This document shows, piece by piece, positions 1 through 11,230 of a DNA stretch of 64,000 bases. This DNA is from Calliopsis andreniformis. Lineage: Eukaryota > Arthropoda > Insecta > Hymenoptera > Andrenidae. The position numbers and the translations under genes were made by a program. How positions within the stretch are numbered: position 1 is the stretch's first letter; each line of letters begins with the position of its first letter. The stretch covers positions 1,612,001 through 1,676,000 of the forward strand of contig NW_027480481.1 in the NCBI RefSeq assembly GCF_051401765.1, in the 5' to 3' direction. The notes below the pieces were generated by a model, which ran no database searches, was not told the DNA's origin, and saw nothing but the letters and a program-made list of their open reading frames with translations.

Positions 1-48
1 ATCCTCAATACTCAACCTTCAATCCTCAACCCTCAATCCCCAAACCAC
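1..48 (+). repeat. Marker segment H, cut by the window edge
   Basis: The first 48 bases match the last 48 of a 56-bp segment also found at 10490, 25521, 28536, 62727 and 63871. It ends in the units AATCCCC and AAACCAC. The missing first unit (AATGATC elsewhere) would lie just upstream of the window, so the array continues to the left. Confidence 0.8.
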
Positions 49-930
49 AATCCTCAATCCTCAATCATCAACCTTCAATCCTCAATACTCAATCTTCAAT
101 CCCCAACTCCCAATCCTCAATCGCCAATCCTCAATCCTCAATCCTCAGTCATCAATCCTCAATCTTCAATACTCAATCCTCAATCCTCAATCCTCAATCC
201 TCAATCCTCAATCCTCAATCCTCAATCCTCAACCCTCACTCTTCAATCCTCAATACCCAATCCTCAATCTTCTATCCTGAATCCTCAATCCTCAATTCTC
301 AACCCTCAATCCTCAGTCCTCATTCCTCAATCCTCAGTCTTCAATCCTCAATACTCAATCTTCAATCCTCAGTCCTCAATCCTCAATCCTCAATCCTCAA
401 TCCTCAATCATCAATCCTCAATCTTCAATCCTCAATGCTCAAACCTCAATCCTCAATCCTCAATCCTCAATCCTCACTCTTCAATCTTCAAGACTCAATC
501 TTCAATCCTCAATCCTCAATCTTCAATCCTCAATACTCAATCATCAATCCTCAATCCTCAATCCTCAATCCTCAATCCTCAATCGTCAATCTTCAATCCG
601 CAATGCTCAATCCTCAATCGTCAATCTTCAATCCCCAATACTCAATCTTCAATACTCAATCCTCAATGCTCAATCCTCAATCCTCAATCCTCAATCGTCG
701 ATCCTCAATCTTCAATCCTTAGTCCCAAATCCTCAATCCTCAATCCTGAATCCTCAACCACCAATCTTCAATCCTCAATACTCAATCTTCAATCCTCAAT
801 CCTCAATCCTCAATCCTCAACCCTCAATCCTCAATACTCAATGTTCAATCCTCAATACCCAATCCTCAAACATCAATCCTCAATCCTCAATCATCAATCC
901 ACAATCCTCAATCCTGAATCCTCAGTCCTC
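49..930. repeat. Module-free heptamer stretch
   Basis: Only degenerate heptamers are seen, with a run of about eight pure units around 176-230. The first part continues the surroundings of segment H as at 10546 and 25577. No diverged 28-unit module is present. Confidence 0.85.
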
Positions 931-1126
931 AAACCACAATCCTGTATCCTCAATCCTGAATCCTCAACCTTCAGCACTCAGTCCTCAACAATAGGTTGTC
1001 AATCCTCAATCCTCAATAGAATATACTCAGTTCAGATATTTCAATACGCAATACTCGATCTGCAATCTTCAAATCTCTATCCACAAACATCAATTCTCAT
1101 CACTCAACCCTCAACACTCAGTCCCC
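931..1126 (+). repeat. Module A0 (196 bp, 28 heptamers)
   Basis: This is the leftmost diverged module. It opens with AAACCAC, has AATAGAA as unit 13 and closes with AGTCCCC as unit 28. It differs from the A1 copies in units 14 and 16 (TATACTC, ATATTTC) and carries GATCTGC at unit 19. GATCTGC recurs only in the hybrid at 39122 and in module F at 49149, so this may be an older form of A. Confidence 0.85.
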
Positions 1127-1378
1127 AATCCTCAATCTTCAATCCTCAATCCTCATTCCTCAATCCTCAATCCTGAATCTTCAATCCTCAATACTCAATC
1201 TTCAATCCTCAATCCTCGATCCTCAATCCTCAATCCTCAATCCTCAATCTTCAATCCTCAATGCTCAATCCTCAATCGTCAATCTTCAATCCTCAATACT
1301 CAATCTTCAATACTCAATCCTCAATGCTCAATCCTCAATCCTCATTCTTCAATCCTCAATACCCAATCCTCAGCCCTC

Positions 1379-1574
1379 AAACCACAATCCTGAATCCTCA
1401 ATCCTGAATCCTCAACCTTCAGCACTCAGTCCTCAACAATAAGTTGTCGATCCTCAATCCTCAATAGAATGTCCTCAGTTCAGAGCTTTCAATACGCAAT
1501 ACTCAATCTGCAATCTTCAAATCTCTATCCACAAACATCAATTCTCATCACTCAACCCTCAACACTCAGTCCCC
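1379..1574 (+). repeat. Module A1
   Basis: A 196-bp A module with unit 14 TGTCCTC and unit 16 AGCTTTC, the marks of the A1 subfamily. Its start is exactly 448 bp (64 heptamers) after the start of A0, so no register shift lies between them. Confidence 0.88.
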
Positions 1575-2425
1575 AGTCCTCAATCTTCAACCCTCAATCC
1601 TCAATCCTCAGTCGTCAGTCCTCAAACCTCAATCCTCAACCCTCAGCCCTCATCCTCAATCCTCAATCCTCAATCTTCAATCCTCAATCCTCAATCCTCA
1701 ATACTCAATCTTCTATCGTCAATCCTCAGTCCTCAAACCTCAATTCCGAATCCTCAATCTTCAATCCTCAATAATCAATCTCCAATCCTGGATCCTCAAT
1801 CCCCAATCCTCAATCCTTAATCCTCAATCTTCAATCCTCAATCCCCAGTCCTCAATATTCAATCCTCAATGCTCCATCCTCAATCCTCAACCCTCAATCA
1901 TCAGTCCTCAATCCTCAATACTCAATCCTCAATGCTCAATCTTTAATCGTCAATCCTCAGTCCTCAAACCTCAATTCTGAATCCTCAATCTTCAATCCTC
2001 AATAATCATTCTCCAATCCTAGATCCTCAATCCCCAATCCTCAATCCTTAATCCTCAATCTTCAATCCTCAATCCCCAGTCCTCAATCTTCAATCCTCAA
2101 TCCTCAATCCTGAATTCTCAATCCTCAATCCTCAGTCCTCAGTCCTCAAACCTCAATCCTCAACCCTCAGCTCTCATCGTCAATCCTCAATCCTCAATCC
2201 TCAATCCTCAATCCTCAATCTTCAATCCTCAATACTCAATCTTCAATCCTCAATCCTCAATCTTCAATCCTCAACACTCATTCTTCAATCCTCAATCCTC
2301 AATCCTCAATCCTCATTCTTGAATCCTCAATCCTCAATCCTCAGACCTCAAACATCAATACTCAACCCTCAGTCCTCGTCCTCAATCCACAACCCTCAAT
2401 CCTCAACCCTGAACCATCAATCCCC

Positions 2426-2495
2426 AATACTCAACCATCTATCCTCAATTCTCAATACTCAATAGAATATCCTCATTTCTCACGGTTCAATACTC
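2426..2495 (+). repeat. Module C, 3' truncated
   Basis: The first ten units of C are present, including AATAGAA at 2461, but the sequence then returns to plain heptamers. The complete C begins 356 bp later, so this looks like the broken partner of a local tandem duplication. Confidence 0.75.
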
Positions 2496-2781
2496 AATCT
2501 TCAATCCTCAATCCTCAATCCTCAATCCTCGATCCTCAATGCTCAATCCTCAATCCTCAATCTTCAATCCTCAATGCTCAATCCTCAATCGTCAATCTTC
2601 AATCCTCAATCCTCAATCTTCAATCCTCAACACTCAGTCTTCAATCCTCAATCCTCAATCCTCAATCCTCATTCTTCAATCCTCAATCCTCAATCCTCAG
2701 ACCTCAAACATCAATACTCAACCCTCAGTCCTCGTCCTGAATCCACAACCCTCAATCCTCAACCCTGAACCATCAATCCTC

Positions 2782-3208
2782 AATACTCAACCATCTATCC
2801 TCAATTCTCAATACTCAATAGAATATCCTCATTACTCACGGTTCAATACTCAATCCACAATATTCAATAATCGAACCTCAATCCTCAAACATCTATTCTC
2901 AACACTCAATACCCAACACTCAGTCCTCTCTCTTCAATCCTCCATCCTCAACCCTCAATCCTCAAGCGTCAATCCTAAATCCTCAATCCTCAACCCTCAA
3001 TCCTCAGTCCTCAAACCTCAATTCCGAATCCTCAATCCTGAATCCTCAATCTTCAGGCCGCAGTCCTCAACAATCAATTGTCAATCCCCAATCCTCAATA
3101 GAATATCCTCAATTCAAAGTTTTCAATACTCAATCCCCATTCTTCAATCTTCAAATCTCAATCCACGATAATCAATCCCCATCACTCAACCCTCAACACT
3201 CAGACCTC
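2782..3208 (+). repeat. Composite C+B1 (427 bp, 61 heptamers)
   Basis: Module C (2782-2970, from AATACTC to AAGCGTC) is followed by B1 (3013-3208, ending AGACCTC). The start-to-start distance is 231 bp, the same as in most other composites of the window. B1 is marked by AGCCCGC-type unit 7 (here AGGCCGC), AATTCAA at unit 15 and AATCCCC at unit 24. Confidence 0.88.
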
Positions 3209-3348
3209 AATCTTCAATCCTCAGTCCCCAATCCTCAATCTTCAATCCTCAACCCTCAATCGTCAATCCTCAACCTTCAATCCTCAATACTCAATCTTTA
3301 ATCCTCAACCCTCAATCCTCAATCCTCAACCCTCAATCCTCAGTCCTC

Positions 3349-3544
3349 AAACCTCAATCCCGAGTCCTCAATCCTGAATCCTCAATCTTCAGCCCTCAGT
3401 CCTCAACAATCAATTGTCAACCCTCAATCCTCAATAGAATATCCTCAATTCACAGTTTTCAATACTCAATCCCCATTCTTCAATCTTCAAATCTCAATCC
3501 ACGATAATCAATTCCCATCACTCAACCCTCAAGACTCAGACCAC
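3349..3544 (+). repeat. Module B2
   Basis: A 196-bp B module with the B2 marks: AGTCCTC after AATCCCG, AGCCCTC at unit 7 and AATTCCC at unit 24. The last two units are AAGACTC and AGACCAC, shared with the copy at 5229. Confidence 0.87.
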
Positions 3545-3943
3545 AATCTTCTATCCTCAATCCACAATCCTCAATCTTCAATCCTCAATACTCAATCTTC
3601 AATCCTCAATCCTCAATTCTCAACCTTCAATCCCCAATCCTCAATCCTCAATCCACTATCCTCAATCCTCAATCCTCAACCTTCAATCCTCAATCCTCAA
3701 TCCTCAATCCTCAATCCTCAATCCTCAATGTTCAATCCTCAATACCCAATCCTCAATCCTCAATCCTCTATCCTCAATCCTCAATCCTCAACCTTCAATC
3801 CTCAATCCTCAATCCTCATTCCTCAATCCTCAATCCTCAATGTTCAATCCTCAATACCCAATCCTCAATCTTCAATCCTCAATCCTCAATCCTCAATCCT
3901 CAATCCTCAATCCTCAATCCTCAATCCTCAATCCTCAGCCCTC

Positions 3944-4139
3944 AAACCACAATCCTGAATCCTCAATCCTGAATCCTCAACCTTCAGCACTCAGTCCTCA
4001 ACAATAAGTTGTCGATCCTCAATCCTCAATAGAATGTCCTCAGTTCAGAGCTTTCAATACGCAATACTCAATCTGCAATCTTCAAATCTCTATCCACAAA
4101 CATCAATTCTCATCACTCAACCCTCAACACTCAGTCCCC
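3944..4139 (+). repeat. Module A1
   Basis: The A1 sequence has TGTCCTC at unit 14. It repeats 1,873 bp further on at 5817 with no difference that I noticed. Confidence 0.88.
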
Positions 4140-4997
4140 AGTCCTCAATCTTCAACCCTCAATCCTCAATCCTCAGTTGTCAGTCCTCAAACCTCAATCC
4201 TCAACCCTCAGCCCTCATCCTCAATCCTCAATCCTCAATCTTCAATCCTCAATCCTCAATCCTCAATACTCAATCTTCTATCGTCAATCCTCAGTCCTCA
4301 AACCTCAATTCCGAATCCTCAATCTTCAATCCTCAATAATCAATCTCCAATCCTGGATCCTCAATCCCCAATCCTCAATCCTTAATCCTCAATCTTCAAT
4401 CCTCAATCCCCAGTCCTCAATATTCAATCCTCAATGCTCCATCCTCAATCCTCAACCCTCAATCATCAGTCCTCAATCCTCAATACTCAATCCTCAATGC
4501 TCAATCTTTAATCGTCAATCCTCAGTCCTCAAACCTCAATTCTGAATCCTCAATCTTCAATCCTCAATAATCATTCTCCAATCCTAGATCCTCAATCCCC
4601 AATCCTCAATCCTTAATCCTCAATCTTCAATCCTCAATCCCCAGTCCTCAATCTTCAATCCTCAATCCTCAATCCTGAATTCTCAATCCTCAATCCTCAG
4701 TCCTCAGTCCTCAATCCTCAATCCTCAACCCTCAGCTCTCATCGTCAATCCTCAATCCTCAATCCTCAATCCTCAATCCTCAATCTTCAATCCTCAATAC
4801 TCAATCTTCAATCCTCAATCCTCAATCTTCAATCCTCAACACTCATTCTTCAATCCTCAATCCTCAATCCTCAATCCTCAATCCTCATTCTTGAATCCTC
4901 AATCCTCAATCCTCAGACCTCAAACATCAATACTCAACCCTCAGTCCTCGTCCTCAATCCACAACCCTCAATCCTCAACCCTGAACCATCAATCCCC

Positions 4998-5424
4998 AAT
5001 ACTCAACCATCTATCCTCAATTCTCAATACTCAATAGAATATCCTCATTTCTAACGGTTCAATACTCAATCCACAATATTCAATAATCGAACCTCAATCC
5101 TCAAACATCTATTCTCAACACTCAATACCCAACACTCAGTCCTCTCTCTTCAATCCTCCATCCTCAACCCTCAATCCTCAAGCGTCAATGCTCAATCCTC
5201 AATCCTCAACCCTCAATCCTCAGTCCTCAAACCTCAATCCCGAGTCCTCAATCCTGAATCCTCAATCTTCAGCCCTCAGTCCTCAACAATCAATTGTCAA
5301 CCCTCAATCCTCAATAGAATATCCTCAATTCACAGTTTTCAATACTCAATCCCCATTCTTCAATCTTCAAATCTCAATCCACGATAATCAATTCCCATCA
5401 CTCAACCCTCAAGACTCAGACCAC
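4998..5424 (+). repeat. Composite C+B2 (427 bp)
   Basis: C (4998-5186) is joined to a B2 module (5229-5424) at the usual 231-bp spacing. In unit i the module at this spacing is B1, so the C-B junction here suggests loss of the segment between B1 and B2 of unit i. Confidence 0.87.
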
Positions 5425-5816
5425 AATCTTCTATCCTCAATCCACAATCCTCAATCTTCAATCCTCAATACTCAATCTTCAATCCTCAATCCTCAATTCT
5501 CAATCTTCAATCCCCAATCCTCAATCCTCAATCCACTATCCTCAATCCTCAATCCTCAACCTTCAATCCTCAATCCTCAATCCTCAATCCTCAATCCTCA
5601 ATCCTCAATGTTCAATCCTCAATACCCAATCCTCAATCCTCAATCCTCTATCCTCAATCCTCAATCCTCAACCTTCAATCCTCAATCCTCAATCCTCATT
5701 CCTCAATCCTCAATCCTCAATGTTCAATCCTCAATACCCAATCCTCAATCTTCAATCCTCAATCCTCAATCCTCAATCCTCAATCCTCAATCCTCAATCC
5801 TCAATCCTCAGCCCTC

Positions 5817-6012
5817 AAACCACAATCCTGAATCCTCAATCCTGAATCCTCAACCTTCAGCACTCAGTCCTCAACAATAAGTTGTCGATCCTCAATCCTC
5901 AATAGAATGTCCTCAGTTCAGAGCTTTCAATACGCAATACTCAATCTGCAATCTTCAAATCTCTATCCACAAACATCAATTCTCATCACTCAACCCTCAA
6001 CACTCAGTCCCC
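5817..6012 (+). repeat. Module A1
   Basis: This is the counterpart of the copy at 3944. It opens in the same heptamer register as the copies at 931 and 1379, because the register shifts between add up to seven bases. Confidence 0.88.
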
Positions 6013-6877
6013 AGTCCTCAATCTTCAACCCTCAATCCTCAATCCTCAGTTGTCAGTCCTCAAACCTCAATCCTCAACCCTCAGCCCTCATCCTCAATCC
6101 TCAATCCTCAATCTTCAATCCTCAATCCTCAATCCTCAATACTCAATCTTCTATCGTCAATCCTCAGTCCTCAAACCTCAATTCCGAATCCTCAATCTTC
6201 AATCCTCAATAATCAATCTCCAATCCTGGATCCTCAATCCCCAATCCTCAATCCTTAATCCTCAATCTTCAATCCTCAATCCCCAGTCCTCAATATTCAA
6301 TCCTCAATGCTCCATCCTCAATCCTCAACCCTCAATCATCAGTCCTCAATCCTCAATACTCAGTCCTCAATGCTCAATCTTTAATCGTCAATCCTCAGTC
6401 CTCAAACCTCAATTCTGAATCCTCAACCTTCAATCCTCAATAATCATTCTCCAATCCTAGATCCTCAATCCCCAATCCTCAATCCTTAATCCTCAATCTT
6501 CAATCCTCAATCCCCAGTCCTCAATCTTCAATCCTCAATCCTCAATCCTGAATTCTCAATCCTCAATCCTCAGTCCTCAGTCCTCAAACCTCAATCCTCA
6601 ACCCTCAGCTCTCATCGTCAATCCTCAATCCTCAATCCTCAATCCTCAATCCTCAATCTTCAATCCTCAATACTCAATCTTCAATCCTCAATCCTCAATC
6701 TTCAATCCTCAACACTCATTCTTCAATCCTCAATCCACAATCCTCAATCCTCAATCCTCAATCCTCATTCTTGAATCCTCAATCCTCAATCCTCAGACCT
6801 CAAACATCAATACTCAACCCTCAGTCCTCGTCCTCAATCCACAACCCTCAATCCTCAACCCTGAACCATCAATCCCC

Positions 6878-7304
6878 AATACTCAATCATCTATCCTCAA
6901 TTCTCAATACTCAATAGAATATCCTCATTTCTAACGGTTCAATACTCAATCCACAATATTCAATAATCGAACCTCAATCCTCAAACATCTATTCTCAACA
7001 CTCAATACCCAACACTCAGTCCTCTCTCTTCAATCCTCCATCCTCAACCCTCAATCCTCAAGCGTCAATGCTCAATCCTCAATCCTCAACCCTCAATCCT
7101 CAGTCCTCAAACCTCAATCCCGAATCCTCAATCCTGAATCCTCAATCTTCAGCCCGCAGTCCTCAACAATCAATTGTCAATCGCCAATCCTCAATCGAAT
7201 ATCCTCAATTCAAAGTTTTCAATACTCAATCCCCATTCTTCAATCTTCATATCTCAATCCACGATAATCAATCCCCATCACTCAACCCTCAACACTCAGA
7301 CCAC
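6878..7304 (+). repeat. Composite C+B1 (427 bp)
   Basis: C (6878-7066) precedes B1 (7109-7304) at 231 bp. B1 has AATCGCC at unit 11, AATCGAA in place of the unit-13 AATAGAA, and ends in AGACCAC. Confidence 0.86.
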
Positions 7305-7549
7305 AATCTTCAATCCTCAATCCCCAATCCTCAATCTTCAATCCTCAATACCCAATATTCAGTCCTCAATCCACAATTCTCAATCCTCAATACTCAAACC
7401 TCAATCGTCAATCCTCAATCCCCAATCCTCAATCTTCAATCCTCAACCCTCAATCCTCAATCGTCAATCCTCAACCTTCAATCCTCAATACTCAATCTTC
7501 AATCCTCAACCCTCAATCCTCAATCCTCAACCCTCAATCCTCAGTCCTC

Positions 7550-7745
7550 AAACCTCAATCCCGAGTCCTCAACCCTGAATCCTCAATCTTCAGCCCTCAG
7601 TCCTCAACAATCAATTGTCAACCCTCAATCCTCAATAGAATATCCTCAATTCACAGTTTTCAATACTCAATCCCCGTTCTTCAATCTTCAAATCTCAATC
7701 CACGATAATCAATTCCCATCACTCAACCCTCAACACTCAGACCTC
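7550..7745 (+). repeat. Module B2
   Basis: A B2 copy with ATCCCCGTTC instead of ATCCCCATTC in its middle. The same change occurs in the hybrid at 19950, which supports the shared block described for 7550-9850. Confidence 0.86.
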
Positions 7746-8207
7746 AACCTTCTATCCTCAATCCACAATCCTCAATCTTCAATCCTCAATACTCAATCTT
7801 CAATCCTCAATCCTCAATTCTCAATCCTCAATCCTCAATCCTCAATCGTCAATCCTCAATCCCCAATCCTCAATCTTCAATCCTCAACACACAATCCTCA
7901 ATCCTCAATCCTCAATATTCAATCCTCAATACTCAATCTTCAATCCTCAATCCTCAATCCTCAATCCTCAATCCTCAATCCTCAATCCTCTATCTTCAAT
8001 CCTCAATACTCAATCTTCCATCCCCAATCATCAATCCTCAATCCTCAATCCTCAATCCTCAATCCTCAACCTTCAATCCTCAATCCTCAATCCTCAATCC
8101 TCAATCCTCAATCCTCAATGTTCAATGTTCAATACACAATCCTCAATCTTCAATCCTCAATCCTCAATCCTCAATCCTCAATCCTCAATCCTCAATCCTC
8201 AGTCCTC

Positions 8208-8403
8208 AAACCACAATCCTGAATCCTCAATCCTGAATCCTCAACCTTCAGCACTCAGTCCTCAACAATAAGTTGTCGATCCTCAATCCTCAATAGAATG
8301 TCCTCAGTTCAGAGCTTTCAATACGCAATACTCAATCTGCAATCTTCAAATCTCTATCCACAAACATCAATTCTCATCACTCAACCCTCAACACTCAGTC
8401 CCC
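8208..8403 (+). repeat. Module A1
   Basis: This A1 copy closes unit iii. Unlike the copies at 1379, 3944 and 5817 it is followed by AGTACTC instead of AGTCCTC, as is the copy at 20615. Confidence 0.87.
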
Positions 8404-10125
8404 AGTACTCAATCTTCAATCCTCAATCCTCAATCCTCAATCCTCAATCCTCAATCTTCAATCCTCAATACTCAATCTTCAATCCTCAATCCTCGATCCT
8501 CAATCCTCAATCTTCATTCCTCAATCCTCGCTCCTCAATCCTCAATCCTCATTCTTCAATCCTCAATACCTAATCCTCAATCTGCAATCCTCAATCCTCA
8601 ATCATCAATCCTCAATCCTCAATCCTCAATCCTCGATCCTCAATCCTCAATCTTCAATCCTCAATGCTCGATCCTCAATCCTCAATCGTCAATCTTCAAT
8701 CCTCAATACTCAATCTTAAATATACAATCCTCAATGCTCAATCCTCAATCCTCATCCTTCGATCCTCAACCCTCAATCCTCAAGCGTCAATCCTCAATCC
8801 TCAATTCTCAATCCCCAATCCTCGGTCCTCAGTCCTCAAACCTGAATCCTCAAACCTCAGCCCTCATCGTCAATCCTCAATCCTCAATCCTCAGTCGTCA
8901 GTCCTCAAACCTCAATCCTCAACCCTCAGCCCTCATCCTCAATCCTCAATCCTCAATCTTCAATCCTCAATCCTCAATCCTCAATACTCAATCTTCTATC
9001 GTCGATCCTCAGTCCTCATACCTCAATTCCGAATCCTCAATCTTCAATCCTCAATAATCAATCTCCAATCCTAGATCCTCAATCCCCAATCCTCAATCCT
9101 TAATACTCAATCTTCAATCCTCAATCCCCAGTCCTCAATATTCAATCCTCAATGCTCCATCCTCAATCCTCGATCCTCAATCCTCAGTCGTCAATCCTCA
9201 ATACTCAATCCTCAATACTCAATCTTCAATCGTCACTCCTCAGTCCTCAAACCTCAATTCTGAATCCTCAATCTTCAATCCTCAACAATCAATCTCCAAT
9301 CCTAGATCCTCAATCCCCAATCCTCAATCCTTAATCCTCAATCTTCAATCCTCAATCCCCAGTCCTCAATCTTCAATCCTCAATACTCAATCTTCAATCG
9401 TCAATCCTCAATCCTCAATCCTCAATACTCAATCCTCAATCCTCAATCTTCAATCATCAATACTCAATCTTCAATCCTCAATCCTCAATCCTCAATCCTC
9501 AATCCTCACTCTTCAATCGTCAATACCCAATCCTCAATCTTCTATCCTGAATCCTCAATCCTCAATTCTCAACACTCAATCCTCAGTCCTCAGTCCTCAA
9601 ACCTCAATCCCCAACCCTCAGCCCTCATCCTCAATCCTCAGTCCTCATTTCTCAATCCTCAGTCGTCAATCCTCAATACTCAATCTTCAATCCTCAGTCC
9701 TCAATCCTCAATCCTCAATCGTCAATCCTCAATCCTCAATCCTCAGTCCTCAGTCCTCAAACCTCAACCCTCAACCCTCAGCCCTCATCCTCAATCCTCA
9801 ATCCTCAATCTTCAATCCTCAATACTCAATCTTCAATCCTCAATCCTCAATCCTCAACCCTCAGCCCTCATCGTCAATCCTCAATCCTCAGTCCTCAATC
9901 CTCAATCCTCAATCCTCAATCTTCAATACTCAATACTCAATCTTCAACCATCAGCCCTCATCCTCAATCCTCAATCCTCAATCTTCAACCCTCAATCCTC
10001 AATCCTCATACATCAATCCTCAATCTTCAATACTCAATCCTCAATCCTCAATCCTCAATCTTCAGTCATCAGTCCTCAATCCTCAATCCTCAAACCTGAA
10101 TCCTCAACCGTCAGTCCTCGTCCTC
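8404..10125. repeat. Heptamer stretch between modules A1 and D
   Basis: No full module is present. The stretch alternates near-consensus units with the recurrent passage AACCCTC, AGCCCTC and a 6-base ATCCTC or ATCGTC unit (for example around 8860-8940, 9625 and 9785). Its left part is shared with 20811-22250. Confidence 0.8.
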
Positions 10126-10321
10126 AAACCTCAATCCCGAATCCTCAATCCTGAATCGACAATCTTCAGCCCTTAGTCCTCAGCAATCAATTGTCAATCC
10201 TCAGTCCTCATTAGAATATCCTCAATTCACAGTTTTCAGTACTCAATCCCCAATCTTCAATCTTCAAATCTCAGTCTACAAACATCAATTCGCATCACTC
10301 AAAACTCAACACTCAGTCCTC
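10126..10321 (+). repeat. Module D
   Basis: A 196-bp module aligned to B, with ATTAGAA at unit 13, AGTCTAC at unit 22, AATTCGC at unit 24 and AAAACTC at unit 26. It is preceded by the 6-base unit GTCCTC, as are the other D copies at 25157 and 38025. Copies D at 10126 and 25157 lie in blocks offset by 15,031 bp. Confidence 0.86.
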
Positions 10322-10489
10322 AATCTTCAGTCCTCAATCCTCAATCCTCAATCTTTAATCCTCAATACTCAATCTTCAGGCCTCAATCCTCAATTCTCAA
10401 TCCTCAGTCCTCAATCCTCAATCGCCAATCCTCAATCCCCAATCCTCAATCTTCATTCCTCAGTCCTCAATCCTCAATCATCAATATTC

Positions 10490-10545
10490 AATGATCAATC
10501 CTCAATACTCAACCTTCAATCCTCAACCCTCAATCCCCAAACCAC
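10490..10545 (+). repeat. Marker segment H (56 bp)
   Basis: Eight units from AATGATC to AAACCAC. It follows module D by 168 bp here, as it does after the D copy at 25157. Confidence 0.75.
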
Positions 10546-10803
10546 AGTCCTCAATCCTCAATCATCAACCTTCAATCCTCAATACTCAATCTTCAATCCT
10601 CAACTCCCAATCCTCAATCGCCAATCCTCAATCCTCAATCCTCAGTCATCAATCCTCAATCTTCAATACTCAATCCTCAATCCTCAATCCTCAATCCTCA
10701 ATCCTCAATCCTCAATCCTCAGACCTCAAACATCAAAACTCAACCATCAGTCCTCGTCCTCAATCCACAACACTCAATCCTCAACCCTCAACCATCAATC
10801 CTC

Positions 10804-11230
10804 AATACTCAACCATCTATCCTCAATTCTCAATACTCAATAGAATATCCTGAATTCACCTGGTTCAATACTCAATCCACAATATTCAATAATCAAACCT
10901 CAATCCTCAAACATCTATTCTCAACACTCAATCCCCAACACTCGGTCCTCTCTCTTCAATCCTCCATCCTCAACCCTCAATCCTCAAGCGTCAATCCTCA
11001 ATACTCAATCCACAAACCTCAATCCTCAGTCCTCAAACCACAATCCCGAATCCTCAATCCTGAATGCTCAATCTTCATCCCTCAGTCCGCAACCATCAAT
11101 TGTCAATCCTCAATCCTCAACAGAATATCCTCAATTCACAGTTTTCAATACTGAATCCCCAATCTTCAGTCTTCAAATCTCAATTCACAGACATCAATTC
11201 TCATCACTCAACCCTCAACACTCAGTCCTC
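10804..11230 (+). repeat. Composite C+E1 (427 bp)
   Basis: C (10804-10992) is joined to E1 (11035-11230) with the same 231-bp spacing seen for C+B. E1 is marked by AATGCTC at unit 5, ATCCCTC at unit 7, AACAGAA at unit 13 and AATACTG at unit 17, and ends AGTCCTC. Confidence 0.87.

Larger units (their letters stand above)
1379..3943. repeat. Higher-order unit i of the A-C-B repeat (2,565 bp)
   Basis: This runs from one A1 module to the next and holds A1, a truncated C, a full C, B1 and B2. Compared with unit ii it is 692 bp longer, which equals 99 heptamers less one base. Part of the excess is a local repeat of 356 bp that doubles the start of module C (2426 and 2782); the rest is the extra B module. 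Register changes inside it coincide with the 6-base units at 1652-1657, 2176-2181, 2378-2383 and 2734-2739. Confidence 0.8.
3944..5816. repeat. Higher-order unit ii of the A-C-B repeat (1,873 bp)
   Basis: This is the shortest unit: A1, then C and B2. It agrees almost base for base with the left part of unit iii at an offset of 1,873 bp; one visible difference is AATCCTC near 4718 against AAACCTC near 6591. The 6-base units at 4217-4222, 4741-4746 and 4950-4955 account for its length being 268 heptamers minus three bases. Confidence 0.85.
5817..8207. repeat. Higher-order unit iii of the A-C-B repeat (2,391 bp)
   Basis: This holds A1, C+B1 and B2. It is 518 bp (74 heptamers) longer than unit ii, chiefly through the presence of both B modules. 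The 6-base units at 6090-6095, 6614-6619 and 6830-6835 lie at the places homologous to those of unit ii. Confidence 0.83.
7550..9850. repeat. Segmental duplication, copy 1 (partner 19950-22250)
   Basis: About 2.3 kb is collinear with 19950-22250 at offsets of 12,400 to 12,407 bp. Both copies contain a B-type module, the A1 module (8208 and 20615) and the same run of variant heptamers after it. The right end is placed near 9850, where this copy goes on to AACCCTC and AGCCCTC while the other continues with plain units. Confidence 0.78.

Noticed and set aside
1469..1774. Recurrent open frame beginning MSSVQSFQYA (1469, 4034, 5907, 8298, 20705, 33585) as a conserved small gene
   Set aside because: The ATG is the TAGAATGTCC step of module A1 and the less repetitive start of the peptide is simply the diverged module. 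A2 modules lack this ATG, and the frame continues into plain heptamers.
10839..10860. TAGAATATCC and similar AT-rich steps as a promoter element
   Set aside because: The motif recurs in most modules as part of unit 13-14, with no gene downstream. Nothing indicates transcription start.
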